DNA from: a virus
Virus record (IMG/VR): IMGVR_UViG_3300037193_002055
Span: 1-28,251 of that record
Direction: 5' to 3' (one strand)
Length of the DNA stretch: 28,251 nucleotides
The translations under genes and the position numbers were made by a program. Positions 27,796 to 28,251 of the stretch are shown here, piece by piece; within the stretch, counting starts at the first letter, position 1; each line of letters starts with the position of its first letter. Under the pieces are notes generated by a model, which worked only from the letters and a program-made list of their open reading frames with translations, was not told where the DNA came from and ran no database searches.

Positions 27796-27798
27796 GGC

Positions 27799-28191
27799 CT
27801 ACGCTCCGCGGGCCGCCCGGGCCCGGTCGAGCGACGACACACTGCCGGCGCCCTTCGGCTGCTGGACGCCGCGGGCCGGCCGGGTCTGCGGCCGAGTGCC
27901 GGTCTTCTCGTCCGGCAGGCGCAGGCTGGCGACGAGCTGCTTGAGCAGGTTCGCCTGCTGCCGCGCCTCGGCGAACGCCGGGTGCGTGATCAGGACGCCC
28001 TTGTCGGTCTCCACGACGGGCTCGGAGGCGCGGCAGACCGCGTCCAGGCGCTCCAGTCGGTCGGCGACGCGGGCCGCCTCCAGGGCCACCTCAGCCTCGG
28101 CGTCGGAGATGTTCGGGTGCTGGGCGTGGATCGACGCCCACAGCCGGCGGCCGCGGTCCTCAAGGCCGGCCGGCGCAGGGGTGGAAGTCAC
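27799..28191 (-). CDS. terS: Terminase small subunit (P27 family-like)
   Basis: This 130-residue protein starts at a GTG 9 nt after GAGGAGG. The helical N-terminal region (LEDRGRRLWASIHAQHPNISDAEAEVALEAARVADRLERLDAVCR) and the central part (PAFAEARQQANLLKQLVASLRLPDE) fit phage P27-type small terminases. The C-terminal tail is basic (RPQTRPARGVQQPKG). It would recognise the packaging site and regulate the large subunit, which begins immediately downstream. First gene of the late operon in this window. Confidence 0.85.
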   Translation of the reverse strand: MTSTPAPAGLEDRGRRLWASIHAQHPNISDAEAEVALEAARVADRLERLDAVCRASEPVVETDKGVLITHPAFAEARQQANLLKQLVASLRLPDEKTGTRPQTRPARGVQQPKGAGSVSSLDRARAARGA

Positions 28192-28251
28192 GTTGAGTCA
28201 CCTCCTCGCGCGCACGCAGAGTGATCTCGGAGGTCTGGATAGCGAGCCACC
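28160..28251 (-). CDS. Possible 3' end of an upstream gene (partial)
   Basis: An open frame enters from the right edge and ends at TGA 28162-28160, overlapping the small terminase start by 32 nt. It shows strong G/C third-position bias (frame reading LAIQTSEITLRAREEVTQ). Only ~30 residues are visible, so no function can be given. It could also be chance in GC-rich DNA. Confidence 0.3.
   Translation of the reverse strand, partial: WLAIQTSEITLRAREEVTQRDFHPCAGRP

Noticed and set aside
26986-28224. Long rightward open frame opposite the terminase genes
   Set aside because: It is a mirror of the terminase coding sequence in GC-rich DNA, with no domain and no start signal.

Overview
This 28 kb window is high-GC DNA (about 70% by eye) from a temperate siphovirus, or a phage-derived element, of an actinomycete. 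The evidence is frequent GTG starts, tightly overlapping stop and start codons, an actinobacterial LysA-like amidase endolysin and a tRNA-Val(GAC) attachment core. The host genus cannot be fixed from the sequence alone. The window holds most of a late gene module plus the integration and control region. No replication genes are visible, so the genome probably continues beyond one or both ends. The first ~80 bases contain suspicious homopolymers.

Left part (129-5249). A small membrane protein gene is translationally coupled to a tyrosine integrase, both on the + strand. Directly after int lies what looks like an intact attP: a strong terminator, a 47-bp 3' fragment of tRNA-Val(GAC), and a pair of matching 34-bp repeats (29/34 identical), one on each side of the core, as expected for integrase arm sites. 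Next come a leftward membrane-anchored protein, a minimal GntR-type repressor, and an operator with a rightward promoter. A ~350-nt structured leader follows, then two overlapping small DNA-binding protein genes (Xis or regulator candidates). A 340-bp non-coding stretch is packed with CTAG-centred 16-bp palindromes and TGTCCG repeats. Four small rightward genes follow, two of them paralogous Cys-rich proteins. A bidirectional terminator at 5268-5302 separates this region from the late genes.

Right part (28251 down to 5320, almost entirely - strand) is a classical siphovirus late operon read leftwards. Its order is small and large terminase, SPP1-like portal, MuF minor head protein, scaffold, HK97-fold capsid, putative decoration and adaptor proteins, a block of unusual small genes and a repeat-rich fibre-like protein, stopper, HK97 gp10-like neck protein, tail terminator, major tail protein, tail assembly chaperones with a -1 frameshift on CCCTTTC, TP901-type tape measure, distal tail/hub and fibre proteins, amidase endolysin, and three small membrane proteins including a holin candidate. 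One small Cys/His gene on the opposite strand sits inside the lysis block next to a perfect 24-bp palindrome.

The most striking observation is the 539-residue MuF protein. Its C-terminal half carries a HipA/PI3K-like kinase signature (an ATP-lysine strand, a GNTDRNGGN catalytic loop and an AIDHG metal motif), and a 66-residue gene overlaps its stop codon. This looks like a virion-carried kinase effector with a possible partner protein. Other notable features are a 541-residue protein with thirteen 22-residue repeats and the palindrome/iteron cluster at 3457-4052.
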